From positions 1 to 64,000 of the forward strand of contig JAIBAN010000027.1 in assembly GCA_019695185.1 (NCBI GenBank): a stretch of DNA of 64,000 bases, read 5' to 3'. Positions within the stretch are counted from its first letter, which is position 1. Every line of letters begins with the position of its first letter. The translations under genes were made by a program, and so were the position numbers. The DNA comes from Blastocatellia bacterium. Its GTDB lineage: Bacteria > Acidobacteriota > Blastocatellia > Chloracidobacteriales > Chloracidobacteriaceae. Below are positions 39,001 to 46,588 of the stretch, in pieces. The notes under the pieces are model-generated. The model was not told the origin of the DNA. It did no database searches and saw only the letters and a list, made by a program, of their open reading frames with translations.

Positions 39001-39158
39001 CCGGTGGGCAGGGATTCCCGATGGAAGCAGGGCGGTACCCCTTCGCGGACCTCAGCCCAGCCCGGCAGATTAAACGCCAGGAGTTGGCACAAAATCCCGA
39101 AAATACAGAACCGGACATGACGATGTTTCATCAGCTTGGATGGCCGGGAACAGGTCAA
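36012..39158 (-). CDS. Propeller (Reg_prop) sensor histidine kinase
   Basis: The 1048-residue protein has an N-terminal signal peptide, then about 600 residues of two-component-regulator propeller repeats (RDRRGWLWCGAEGPGLMYL, DREGNFWIGTAVQGLFCL and others) forming periplasmic beta-propellers. A Y_Y_Y domain (about 690-755) and one transmembrane helix (about 763-782, WFQALVLLVVAGAGFAVYQI) follow. The cytoplasmic part is a HisKA domain with phosphoacceptor His at about 826 (GIAAHDLKNPLFTIAGF) and an HATPase domain (LDNLISNAVKYSPLG, GLGLSIVKQL). No receiver or AraC domain is fused, unlike the Bacteroides hybrids, so a separate regulator is needed. It converges on the beta-helix protein gene. 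Confidence 0.95.
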   Translation of the reverse strand: MTCSRPSKLMKHRHVRFCIFGILCQLLAFNLPGWAEVREGVPPCFHRESLPTGSPFHFSTCRQWQVEQGVPQNTIMGMTQTRDGYLWIVTFGGLARFDGVRFRTYTDHSPSFPTNRLITVFRDRRGWLWCGAEGPGLMYLDPVRDEIHVFTEPEAQALRNVNSFCEDAAGNLWICGEVLRCWDGTRFVPLPEDPRFKMQAVVAYPDGRIFIGSEQGLVVFQQGRFQLVPGLPGVPTAPLIVDHRQNLWFGNFEQGLCVIQPDGRIRRYQTVDGLPDNTVVDLLEDRDGNLWVATKNGVAICTDKGIRPLSVPGLTNTPIQSLFQDREGNFWIGTAVQGLFCLAQGKLSAIPIKAVTDPSVTAVFQDRTGAIWMSTSCNGIHRLQGGVVESLLIRCVWAMAEDKTGAIWMGLFEHGLRRYQNGEVTLHRDRDGLLDSGIASVLVAADGLTLWIGTRAGLAQRTPDGKFHGFSHLPNAPQSWVRHLLAAPDGSLWMGTDNGLFRFKDGVFTSITTANGLSNPNVRGLYLDAEKTLWAGTYGGGLYRVKNGRVTKIGTQDGLFDDIVSSVFEDRQGNFWLSGNRGLSRVNRRELEDFCEGRISRVFSTGYTKADGMSASETNGGFQNAFCRLTDGTVLYPTINGVTRLTLDQGDGKPPGTLIETISVNGVDRNALPELTFEPGVNRLEITYTGFSFAVPEKIRFQYRLEGSDSNWIQVGTRRTAFFTNLGPGTYRFSVKSCSSDGIWDEAGKTISFTIRPFFYQTRWFQALVLLVVAGAGFAVYQIRVRQLTLQAFALEKLVRERTESLRLEKEKTEKANEFKTRLLGIAAHDLKNPLFTIAGFAELTLEAFKTNAAVGACGEYVGHIKRETERVIALINSLLQMATLDSGAINLTPQPVDLLLLVGTVTGWHLPQAEAKNQKLVCQGSSAAPVNADPERITQVLDNLISNAVKYSPLGKTIEVTVSNGNGWVRVSVRDEGPGLTENDKKRLFGAFERLSARPTGGESSTGLGLSIVKQLVEAHGGKVGVESQPGQGSTFWFELKAPDNPV

Positions 39159-39201
39159 CCAAATTCAAAATGAGGATTCCACAAAACCAAAACTCAACAA
39201 A

Positions 39202-39666
39202 TTACCAGCGGTGGTAGGCAGGATGCCCCGGCTTAACCGCCACAAAAGTTCCCCGGCAGGTGGCGCAGACCTTTTCTCCGGCAATTAGTTTCGCATCAAT
39301 TACCGCCCGGTCGTCGGTGGATTCGGTCACCACAGCCACCAGCTTGACCGGCCCCTTGCTCGGTGTGGGGCGAAACAGCTTGATGGCGTAATCAGCCGTC
39401 ACGGTACAGGGCGGGCGGTCTGCTCCGGCCCGGTTCATCAAATGCCACGCGGCAGCCCAGTTTGAATGACAGTCCAGCAGCGAGCCGATGATGCCGCCGT
39501 TGAGCATGCCGGGAAAGGCTTCGTGGTGCGGTTCGGGCGTCCATTCGGCGATGACTTCTTCGCCTTGGGGAAAGCTGCGAATGCGCAGCCCTTTTTGGTT
39601 TGAAGGTCCACAGCCAAAACATTCACTGTGGGGTGCGTAAGTTTCCTGAAGGCTTTTTTCGCTCAT
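39202..39666 (-). CDS. PaaI-type hotdog thioesterase
   Basis: The 154-residue protein has a single hotdog fold. NGGIIGSLLDCHSNWAAAWHL provides the active-site loop and acid, and VTADYAIKLFRPTP the central helix end. Family members hydrolyse acyl-CoA thioesters. The N-terminus CFGCGPSNQKGLRI has two cysteines, as seen in several hotdog proteins of this type. The substrate is unknown. It is 43 nt upstream of the propeller kinase on the same strand. Confidence 0.85.
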   Translation of the reverse strand: MSEKSLQETYAPHSECFGCGPSNQKGLRIRSFPQGEEVIAEWTPEPHHEAFPGMLNGGIIGSLLDCHSNWAAAWHLMNRAGADRPPCTVTADYAIKLFRPTPSKGPVKLVAVVTESTDDRAVIDAKLIAGEKVCATCRGTFVAVKPGHPAYHRW

Positions 39667-39671
39667 AGAAA

Positions 39672-39879
39672 TTCAGGGTTCAGGGTTCAGGGTTCAGGGT
39701 TCAGGGTCTGGGGTTCAGGGTCTGGGGTTTTTGAGAGGCAGAAGAAACCAGGCAGAATCGAAAACCGGATTTGAGATTGCGGATTGAGAATTGAGAATTG
39801 ACAACCAATTGAAACTTCAATTTTCGGCTCTTCGAAAACCCTGAACCCTGAACCCTAGACCCTGGACCCTGGACCCTGT
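39672..39879. repeat. Nested paired heptad arrays, GGGTTCA outside and GAATTGA inside
   Basis: The outer left arm (39672-39730) has six or more CAGGGTT units. The outer right arm (39834-39879) has CCCTGAA, then CCCTGGA units. Within the spacer lies a smaller pair: GAGAATTGAGAATTGA (about 39786-39802) facing CTTCAATTTTC (39818-39828). Two unit families are thus nested in one foldback. Confidence 0.9.
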
Positions 39880-39883
39880 GATA

Positions 39884-40837
39884 TCAACTTACCGCCAGAT
39901 TCTTTCTGACGGCGGTGTGTTCAAAATACTTCCGGGCGCGCTCGGCATCGCGGTTGATTTGGGCGCGCAGGGCGTCGAGGCCGGAAAATTTCTTTTCATC
40001 CCGCAGGCGGTGCAAAAAGCGGGTGCGGAGGTTCTGACCGTATAAATCGCCGCTGTAATCCAGTACATGGGTTTCCACCACCCGATTTAACTCACCACCC
40101 ACTGTTGGGCGAACTCCGACATTGGTCACGCTCCGCCGCCACGTTCCATCAATCAGGCTGGCTGTGACATAAACGCCATCGGCAGGCACGACCCGGTTGA
40201 TGATTTCCAGATTGGCGGTGGGAAACGAAAGGGTCCGACCCAGCTTGCGCCCCTCCACCACTTTGCCTTCCACGCCGTAGGGCCGTCCGAGCATGCGCCG
40301 GGCCAGCGTGACCCGTCCCGCACGTATCAGGCGGCGAATCATGGTGGAACTGATGCGGCGTCCGCGCAACAGGACTTCACCGACTTCTTCGGCAGTAAAG
40401 CCAAAGCGTTCACCACAGATTTTGAGGGTTTCAATTTTGCCGCCCCGGTTCCGGCCAAAAGCAAATCCCTTGCCCAGATAGACCTCGCGGGCCCGCAGCC
40501 GTTCAAAAATAATGTGCTCAATAAACTCGTCGGCTGTGAGGGCAGCCAGTTCGCGGGTAAAGGGCAGGACCAGCACCTGCCTGATTCCTAAAATTCCCAT
40601 TCCCTCAATCCGCTGCTGAATGGTTTGCAACAAGGGAGGGGCGGTTTCAGGATGCAAAACTGCCCGTGGATGCGGGTCAAACGTGATAACAGTCGGAATG
40701 CAACCGGTTTCCAGTGCCCGGTCAGCCACCTGCTTCATAATGGCTTGATGCCCCAAATGGAGGCCATCAAAGACGCCGAGGGTCAAAATGGTTGGTCCGG
40801 TAATGCCTGGGTCATTCAAATCAAAAAATGTTTTCAT
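39884..40837 (-). CDS. ribF: Bifunctional riboflavin kinase / FMN adenylyltransferase
   Basis: The 317-residue protein makes FMN and FAD. The N-terminal adenylyltransferase part shows [27 protein letters not shown] and [15 protein letters not shown]. The C-terminal riboflavin kinase part (from about 185) shows the [12 protein letters not shown] motif and the conserved Glu in [17 protein letters not shown]. In many bacteria ribF follows rbfA-truB, but here it is 30 kb away and truB is absent from the window. Confidence 0.96.
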   Translation of the reverse strand: MKTFFDLNDPGITGPTILTLGVFDGLHLGHQAIMKQVADRALETGCIPTVITFDPHPRAVLHPETAPPLLQTIQQRIEGMGILGIRQVLVLPFTRELAALTADEFIEHIIFERLRAREVYLGKGFAFGRNRGGKIETLKICGERFGFTAEEVGEVLLRGRRISSTMIRRLIRAGRVTLARRMLGRPYGVEGKVVEGRKLGRTLSFPTANLEIINRVVPADGVYVTASLIDGTWRRSVTNVGVRPTVGGELNRVVETHVLDYSGDLYGQNLRTRFLHRLRDEKKFSGLDALRAQINRDAERARKYFEHTAVRKNLAVS

Positions 40838-40843
40838 AGGGAA

Positions 40844-40946
40844 AAGCTGTCAGCCGTCAGCTCTCAGTTCACAGCTTTTTTATCTTCCTGCCGGAATTTC
40901 CTGAGCAAGCTGGGACCCGAGAGATGAAGGTCGGAAACTGAAAGCT
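40844..40946. repeat. Weak paired heptad arrays, GTCAGCC family
   Basis: The left part (40844-40876) has GTCAGCCGTCAGCTCTCAGTT units. The right part (40933-40946) has only AACTGAAAGCT. The inverse pairing is short, and the spacer is otherwise unremarkable. Confidence 0.5.
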
Positions 40947-41697
40947 AAATTTCAAATGTCAGCCCATCGTAGGCCAATTCCACGCCGGAGGGAAGTTCAG
41001 CCGATAATCCGGCATGGCTCACCCGGTGTGACATGTGAGTGAAATAGGTATGGCGGGGAGTCAGTTTGGCAACGTACCGCAGACTTTCTTCCAGATTCAA
41101 ATGGGTCGGGTGCGGATTGTAGTGTAAACAATCCAAAATCAACACATCCAAGTCACGCAACCCTTCACAGGCTGCCTCCGGAATCAAATTGCAGTCGGTC
41201 ACATAGGCCATGCGTCCAATCCGAAAGGCCAGCACGGGCAAATTTCCATGAATCACCTCCAGCGGCTGGATTTCCAGCCCAAACAGGGAAAACGGCCCGT
41301 AAATCGTATGCGGGACGATTTCCGGCTGACTCGATGCCCCCCGGGGACGGAAAATGTAACTGAACATTTCGCGCATCCCAATCCAGGCAATTTCGTTGGC
41401 AAAAAACGGAATCGGCCCCACCTTCTGGTTGATTGGGCGCACATCGTCAATCCCAAACACATGGTCGGCATGACAATGGGTAATCAGCACGGCATGGAGT
41501 TCTTTAAGCCCAACCCGGAGGGCCTGCTGGCGGAAATCCGCTGATGTGTCAATCAGGATGTTTCGCCCCTCATGCTCAATTAAAAGCGAAACCCGCAGAC
41601 GTTTGTCTCGCGGGTCGGTGGAACGGCAGATTTCGCAATCACATCCAATCGCAGGAACACCGGTTGAGGTCCCGGTGCCAAGGAAAGTTACTTTCAT
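40945..41697 (-). CDS. MBL-fold metallohydrolase, PhnP-like
   Basis: The protein has 250 residues from MKVTFLGTGT. The in-frame extension to 41862 translates the GAATTGA array (SQFSILNSQF) and is rejected. The metal-binding motif LITHCHADHVFGIDDV sits at about residue 77. The N-terminal GTGTSTGVPAIGCDCEICRS with paired cysteines and the C-terminal THMSHRVSH segment match the PhnP / cyclic-phosphodiesterase branch of the metallo-beta-lactamase fold. No phn genes are nearby, so a general phosphodiesterase role is likelier than phosphonate use. Confidence 0.88.
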   Translation of the reverse strand: MKVTFLGTGTSTGVPAIGCDCEICRSTDPRDKRLRVSLLIEHEGRNILIDTSADFRQQALRVGLKELHAVLITHCHADHVFGIDDVRPINQKVGPIPFFANEIAWIGMREMFSYIFRPRGASSQPEIVPHTIYGPFSLFGLEIQPLEVIHGNLPVLAFRIGRMAYVTDCNLIPEAACEGLRDLDVLILDCLHYNPHPTHLNLEESLRYVAKLTPRHTYFTHMSHRVSHAGLSAELPSGVELAYDGLTFEI

Positions 41698-41701
41698 AGG
41701 C

Positions 41702-41886
41702 AATTGAGAATTGAGAACTGAGCCTTGAGCCTTGAGCCTTGAGAATTGAGAATTGAGAATTGAGAATTGAGAATTGAGAATTGTACCAATCCCTGTCTTC
41801 AGGTTGAAATTGATTTTTTCCACAAACCTAAAGAATTTTGAACTGGTTTTATTAATTCTCAATTCTCAATTCTCAATTCTCAATTA
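41702..41886. repeat. Paired inverted heptad arrays, GAATTGA with GAGCCTT variant
   Basis: The left arm (41702-41783) has GAGAATT units, a block of three GAGCCTT units, then six more GAGAATT units. The right arm (41854-41886) has four TCAATTC units. The arms are unequal (about eleven units against four), showing that unit number changes independently on each side. Confidence 0.95.
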
Positions 41887-41888
41887 TT

Positions 41889-42359
41889 TCACGGAAGTTG
41901 TTGACTCAAACGGACAAACTGAACCTGAAGGTTTTTCAAAACATCGTCCAGGGTTTGGCGCTCCTCTTCGGAAAGATTGTTATGGGTCTTTTGTTTCAGC
42001 ACCATGAGAACCTCTATCATGTGCTGGGCGCTCGGCAGGTCCGGCTCCATCGGACCAAATTGTTTGACCAGACCGAGGCACATCATGGCGTTGCCAGCCA
42101 AGCTCATGACGAAATCGTTGAATGTGACGGTCCCGGTGCTGATACCGTAAGGGTCGTCCAATTCCGGCAACGGTGCCTCAGCCTGGGTGGTTGGGATCGA
42201 ATCCAACCCGACCGCCGGTGTCGGGGCGACCGTGGCCGTCACTTTGTTGATTGGTAACGACGGTTCCTCAGTCTCATCAATATCAAACCGGGAAGTGCCA
42301 TCCGGATTGAATAAACGGCGGTCACTCACCTTAAAAGTTGATTCCTTCTCTGCCCCCAT
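41889..42359 (-). CDS. DUF1844 family protein
   Basis: The 156-residue protein has a disordered N-terminal half. The C-terminal DUF1844 region includes FNDFVMSLAGNAMMCLGLVK, IEVLMVLKQKTHNNLSEEERQTLDDVL and NLQVQFVRL. The family is widespread in Acidobacteriota, delta-group bacteria and others. It has no established function. It is downstream of and co-oriented with an HhH protein gene. Confidence 0.9.
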   Translation of the reverse strand: MGAEKESTFKVSDRRLFNPDGTSRFDIDETEEPSLPINKVTATVAPTPAVGLDSIPTTQAEAPLPELDDPYGISTGTVTFNDFVMSLAGNAMMCLGLVKQFGPMEPDLPSAQHMIEVLMVLKQKTHNNLSEEERQTLDDVLKNLQVQFVRLSQQLP

Positions 42360-42370
42360 AGCCCTCCTTC

Positions 42371-42495
42371 ATTTGCCATTTGCCATTTGCCATTTGCCAG
42401 GGTTCATCGCATGTGGCGGATCCGCCACATTTTCCGGACCCAGTACAGTCCGGCCAGCAGTCAATGGCAAATCGCAAATCGCAAATCGCAAATGC
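42371..42495. repeat. Paired inverted heptad arrays, ATTTGCC family, with central palindrome
   Basis: The left arm (42371-42400) has four ATTTGCC units. The right arm (42464-42495) has GGCAAAT, then GCAAATC units. The spacer contains the perfect 20-nt palindrome ATGTGGCGGATCCGCCACAT (42411-42430) and a CCGGAC/GTCCGG pair just beyond it. Unlike other gaps, the two arms use slightly different units (ATTTGCC against ATTTGCG). Confidence 0.93.
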
Positions 42496-42496
42496 T

Positions 42497-43942
42497 TTAG
42501 TTTTCATTTTCCGGATTATTCAGGCGTCCCCGTGCGACCCTTGGCCGTCTTTTGCGCCGTAAATCGGAAATCTCAATTTCCAGGTCACGGATGTCACGCA
42601 CCGAATCCTCCATTTGGCCGTAAATAATATCCAACTTCTTCATTGCGACAAGAATAACCTCCGTCACCTGCCGGAGGGCCTGAAACATGCCTTTGTGGAC
42701 TGCCAGGGCCTCCTGGCTTTCCTCATCGCCAACTCCACCCTGTTCAAAAAACTGTTTCAGTTCATCACGGTGAAACTCCAATTCCCCATGCAGGCGTTCC
42801 CGTTCAACCCGCAAGCGCAGCAGAGCCCGGTGAGTTCGCTCCAGTTCGGCATTGAGATTGGTGGCGGCCTGACCATAACTGCCGATTTCCTGCTGCATGA
42901 TCTCAAGCGTCTGCATCAGGCGCTCCCGCTCACCGGGCGGCGGCGGCACTTCGGGAAAATAAATTGCCGCCGGTTGGGGCGAAACGGGTTCTTCATCCAG
43001 CCGCAGGTCGGCCAGGGCACTCCCCAGTTCCCGTTCGGATGGTTCCGGCTCCGGGCGAATCGGCGGTTTCACCATCACTTTGACCGGAGCGGAAATTGGG
43101 ATTGCCGGAGCGGCGGGTGCAGGTGGCGGGTCCACCGGAGCCTGCATTAACGCCCGCAGGGTGCAGATTTTCATTTTTTCCGCAGCTTGCACCGAAATTC
43201 CGGAAGCCTCCGAAATTTCCTGCGGAGAGGCAATCACCAAATCGCTTAACCGGGTAATACCCGCCGAATAGACCTTTTGCACGTCTTCGGGTTCAATTTC
43301 CTTGAAAAACGGCAACATTTCGGAAATCAGATAGGTGCTGGCCGTGCGGAACCGCTCTTTAACATCATTGACCTGCTGCGGCAACAGCGGACGCGGGCCG
43401 GATTCCGCACTCGTATTCTGATGAATCAGCCGTTTCAATTCGTTAAAATCACGGAGCAGGTTTTTGGTGTCCCGGTCGGTAAGGGTCTGCCGTTTTCCCA
43501 GTTGCACGTCCAGCAAGGGCCGTTCAATCGCTTTCAGCACGTCATAGATATCATGGTATTTGATGGCGTCGGCGGCATTGACCAGCGGCTTGAGCGCACC
43601 GATACAGGCTTCCACATTTCCTCGCAAAGCCTGGTCTTTTTCAGTCGGGTCCCCATTTTTGGCGACCCATTCCGTCAGGGCCTGAAGCGAAAACCCCACC
43701 GGATCCAAAAACTGCATCACTATATTATTGAAGGTTTCCTTTAATTCGACATCGGCTTGGCGGTCATGGGTCAACCGGTCCACCGCAACACCAGGAAAAA
43801 CGCCTGAGGAAGCAATCAGGCCATCAATTGCAGCCGAAATATCTTCGTCACCCAGTTCCGAAAACCGTGCCGCCAGCTCCCCTGAAACGGTGCGGCCCCG
43901 CCGGGTGTCTTCCCCTGGAAATCGTCTTTCCTGTTCGCTCAT
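42497..43942 (-). CDS. Helix-hairpin-helix and coiled-coil protein
   Basis: The protein has 481 residues from MSEQERRFPG (AGGGGAA upstream). It is mostly helical. An HhH module at about 221-266 (VYSAGITRLSDLVIASPQEISEASGISVQAAEKM) is of the type found in DUF4332-like proteins. A Pro-rich linker (about 268-340) and a long coiled coil (about 350-460, LMQTLEIMQQEIGSYGQ and onward) follow. The C-terminus is Arg-rich. It resembles 1839-3443 in architecture. The genomic neighbours are DUF1844 and lpxD. Confidence 0.75.
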   Translation of the reverse strand: MSEQERRFPGEDTRRGRTVSGELAARFSELGDEDISAAIDGLIASSGVFPGVAVDRLTHDRQADVELKETFNNIVMQFLDPVGFSLQALTEWVAKNGDPTEKDQALRGNVEACIGALKPLVNAADAIKYHDIYDVLKAIERPLLDVQLGKRQTLTDRDTKNLLRDFNELKRLIHQNTSAESGPRPLLPQQVNDVKERFRTASTYLISEMLPFFKEIEPEDVQKVYSAGITRLSDLVIASPQEISEASGISVQAAEKMKICTLRALMQAPVDPPPAPAAPAIPISAPVKVMVKPPIRPEPEPSERELGSALADLRLDEEPVSPQPAAIYFPEVPPPPGERERLMQTLEIMQQEIGSYGQAATNLNAELERTHRALLRLRVERERLHGELEFHRDELKQFFEQGGVGDEESQEALAVHKGMFQALRQVTEVILVAMKKLDIIYGQMEDSVRDIRDLEIEISDLRRKRRPRVARGRLNNPENEN

Positions 43943-43954
43943 AGATTCCCCTTT

Positions 43955-44055
43955 AGGACTGAGGACTGAGGACTGAGCCCACATCAACTGTTCTTTTGCA
44001 ATGATGAGGTGGAAATCCGTCGTAATGACGTGCTCGGCCCTCAGTCCTCAGTCCT
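43955..44055. repeat. Paired inverted heptad arrays, GGACTGA family
   Basis: The left arm (43955-43977) has three GGACTGA units. The right arm (44038-44055) has two TCAGTCC units. The spacer is about 60 nt and the arms pair perfectly over two units. Confidence 0.9.
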
Positions 44056-44059
44056 GGTT

Positions 44060-45088
44060 TTATGTCTTTTCCTGCTCAAGTGCGGCCACCCGTTCCTGCA
44101 AAGCCCGGATGGTTTTATATAATTCAGGCAGTTTTTGGAAGACGACCGAGGCTTTTAACCAGTCCCGGTTGTCAATGGCGGGATACCCGGAAACAATTTT
44201 TTTGGGTTCAACCGAATTCGGAATCCCGGTTTGAGCGGTTGCAACCACATCATCGCCGATTGTGAGGTGTCCGGCAACCCCAACTTGTCCGGCCAGAGTG
44301 ACCCGATTTCCAACCTGACTGCTGCCAGCCAATCCAACCTGCGCACACAGTAATGTATCCTCGCCAACAGTGGAGCCATGCCCGACCTGCACCAGGTTGT
44401 CAATTTTGGCTCCCCGGCAAATCCGGGTTTCCCCAATACTGGCCCGGTCAATCTGGGAACCGGCCCCGATTTCAACATCGTCTTCAAGCACTACGGTTCC
44501 AGCCTGAACAATTTTGAACCAGGCCCCGGAGGGTTGTTTGGCATAGCCAAACCCGTCACTTCCAACCGTCACCTGGTTTTGCAGGCGGCAGCGGGCACCG
44601 ATTGTGACAAATTCCCGCACCACACAATTGGCATGCAGATAACTGTCAGCTCCAATTGTCACGCCAGGGTAAATCGTGCAATGGGCCTGAATTGTCACCC
44701 GGTCCCCAATTACGGCATTTGCCCCAATCACGACATAGGGGCCAAGCGAAACCTGGTCGCCCAACCGGGCGGTGGGGTCAATCACAGCAGTCGGATGAAT
44801 ACCCGGCGGAGGGTCCGGCGGTTGGTAAAACAAGGCCAAGACATGGGCAAAAGCGAGATAGGCATCGGGAGCCCGCAGGAGTGGCCGGGTGGCTTCCACC
44901 TGCACCTTGGCCCCCACAATGACGGCTCCGGCGTGGGTGGTTTTGAGTTTGGGGGCATAGCGCGGGTTTGACAGAAAGGAAAGCTCCGTCGGACCAGCTT
45001 CGTCCAATCCGGCCACGCCCGTTATTTCACAGTCCGCATTCCCCTCCAGGGTTAAACCGAGTTTTTCGGCAATTTCACCAAGTTTCAT
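44060..45088 (-). CDS. lpxD: UDP-3-O-acylglucosamine N-acyltransferase
   Basis: The 342-residue protein performs the third step of lipid A synthesis. The N-terminal uridine-binding domain is followed by a left-handed beta-helix of hexapeptide repeats from about residue 100 (PTARLGDQVSLGPYVVIGANAVIGDRV). The catalytic-His region is at about 245 (NLVQVGHGSTVGEDTLLCAQVGLAGSS). The C-terminal helix is present (LYKTIRALQERVAALEQE). It shows that the organism makes a lipid A-type outer membrane. No lpxA, lpxB or fabZ is adjacent. Confidence 0.95.
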   Translation of the reverse strand: MKLGEIAEKLGLTLEGNADCEITGVAGLDEAGPTELSFLSNPRYAPKLKTTHAGAVIVGAKVQVEATRPLLRAPDAYLAFAHVLALFYQPPDPPPGIHPTAVIDPTARLGDQVSLGPYVVIGANAVIGDRVTIQAHCTIYPGVTIGADSYLHANCVVREFVTIGARCRLQNQVTVGSDGFGYAKQPSGAWFKIVQAGTVVLEDDVEIGAGSQIDRASIGETRICRGAKIDNLVQVGHGSTVGEDTLLCAQVGLAGSSQVGNRVTLAGQVGVAGHLTIGDDVVATAQTGIPNSVEPKKIVSGYPAIDNRDWLKASVVFQKLPELYKTIRALQERVAALEQEKT

Positions 45089-45095
45089 AAAAAAG

Positions 45096-45283
45096 AGTTC
45101 AGGGTTCAGGATGCTGAATCCAGGGTTCAGGGTTCAGGGTTCAGGGTTCAGGGTTTCCATTTGGGAATTGGGAATTGGGGTTTGAGTATACCCCCGCTAG
45201 TATCGTCCCCAATTTCCGCTATGCGAAAACCCTGAACCCTGAACCCTGAACCCTGAACCCTGAACCCTGAGCTCTGAACCCTG
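45096..45283. repeat. Nested paired heptad arrays, GGGTTCA outside and GGGAATT inside
   Basis: The left arm (45096-45156) has about six GGGTTCA units. The right arm (45227-45283) has about seven TGAACCC units. An inner pair, GGGAATTGGGAATTGGGG (45163-45180) and CCCCAATTTCC (45207-45217), lies between. This is one of the longest near-perfect foldbacks in the window. Confidence 0.95.
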
Positions 45284-45286
45284 TTT

Positions 45287-46588
45287 TTAAGCGTACAAAC
45301 CACGGGTCTGCAAATCGTAGGCCATCCGGCTCAACCCCAGAGTATAGGCCGCCATGCGCATATTCAGGCTGTATTTTTCACCTGTCAGCACGACTTCCCG
45401 GAAGGCATTTGTGATCTTGTCCTCCAGCCGTTCCATGACGACATCTTTGCGCCAGGTGAAGCCCATCCGGTTTTGTACCCATTCGAAGTAACGGACAATT
45501 GCTCCTCCGCCTTCGCCCAAAGTGGCGGGAATCACAAAAATTCCCCGGTAGTCCAGAATTGCCTCGGCCAGCCCGGTGGTTGCCCCGTAAGCGGCTTCGC
45601 ACAAAATCTTGCATTTGGCTTTTTTGGCAATTTCGCCCGTGATTTGCTGCTGACGGAAAGCTGGCAGCAGAACCTCACCTTCCATCGTCAGCAATTCCTC
45701 GTCGTTAATGGCGTCACCGTCCTTGTACCCGGCCAAGGTTCCGTTGAGGGCAAAATATTCCAACACTTCCGGAATATTCAGACCTTTCGGGTTATAGACC
45801 CCGCCGCCAAAATCGGCGATGGCCGTCACGGGGAATCCTTGGGCGTGGAGGAATGCAGCAGCATTTCCACCCCGGCGGCCAGCACCCTGGATATTGACGC
45901 GGGTTTTTTCAGGCGTCATGCCGAGTTTCTTGATGGCTTCCCGAATGCAGACCATGGCTCCGAACCCAATCGCTTCGATTGAACCTTGGGAACCACCCAT
46001 TTCAACCGGTTTGCCGGTCACAATGGAACGCACGGTATGCCGGGCGTGCATCGAATAGGTGTCCATAATCCAGGCCATGACCTGTTGGTCCGTGCTCAAA
46101 TCGGGTGCCAGAATATCCCGTTCGGGGCCCAGAATGTCCAACATTTCAGTCATATAGCGCCGGGTCATGCGCTCCAGTTCGGATTTGGACATTTCCTTCG
46201 GGTTGCATTGGATTCCTCCCATCGAACCGCCGAAGGGAATATCCACCACCCCGCAAGTATAGGTTGCCAGCAAGGCCAGGGCACGCATTTCCTCAACCGT
46301 GATATCAGGTCGGTAACGCAAACCGCCCTGCATGGGGCCGCTGGCAATGTGATGCTGAACGCGAAAAGCCGGGAAAACATGGATTTCGCCATTGTCGAGC
46401 TGAACCGGCAAATTCACCTGGACTTCACGTCCCGGCACACGCATGCTCGTGGCCAGTTTTGAATCAAGGTTGAGTTTCTCGGCAGCCAGGTCAAAACATG
46501 AAAGGAGCGATTCAATCAGCCCCATTTCGGTCAAGAGAATTTGGGATTGCTCACTGGAAATTGGATGCAGTGGTCGCTGTTCTGGCAT
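45287..46588 (-). CDS. Glutamate/Leu dehydrogenase-like protein lacking active-site lysines
   Basis: The 433-residue protein has the full Glu/Leu/Phe/Val dehydrogenase fold and normal length, with the NAD-binding domain at about 185-350 (VNIQGAGRRGGNAAAFLH). In active enzymes three lysines bind and activate glutamate, within the patterns KGGxR, MTxK and GGAKGG. Here they read GPMQGGLRY (Gln), LATYTCGVV (Thr) and FGGSMGG (Met). The aspartate in ILAPDLSTD is kept. It may be a regulatory subunit or have a different reaction. No second dehydrogenase gene is in the window. An AAGGA lies 12 nt before the ATG. Confidence 0.88.
   Translation of the reverse strand: MPEQRPLHPISSEQSQILLTEMGLIESLLSCFDLAAEKLNLDSKLATSMRVPGREVQVNLPVQLDNGEIHVFPAFRVQHHIASGPMQGGLRYRPDITVEEMRALALLATYTCGVVDIPFGGSMGGIQCNPKEMSKSELERMTRRYMTEMLDILGPERDILAPDLSTDQQVMAWIMDTYSMHARHTVRSIVTGKPVEMGGSQGSIEAIGFGAMVCIREAIKKLGMTPEKTRVNIQGAGRRGGNAAAFLHAQGFPVTAIADFGGGVYNPKGLNIPEVLEYFALNGTLAGYKDGDAINDEELLTMEGEVLLPAFRQQQITGEIAKKAKCKILCEAAYGATTGLAEAILDYRGIFVIPATLGEGGGAIVRYFEWVQNRMGFTWRKDVVMERLEDKITNAFREVVLTGEKYSLNMRMAAYTLGLSRMAYDLQTRGLYA

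Noticed and set aside
40945-41862. Upstream-extended start of the MBL-fold protein
   Set aside because: The extra 55 residues translate the GAATTGA array (SQFSILNSQF). The family starts at MKVTFLGTGT.
45096-45283. AACCCTG repeats resemble telomeric repeats
   Set aside because: They form short facing arrays inside a gene-dense bacterial segment and occur at many gaps with other unit families, so chromosome ends are not implied.
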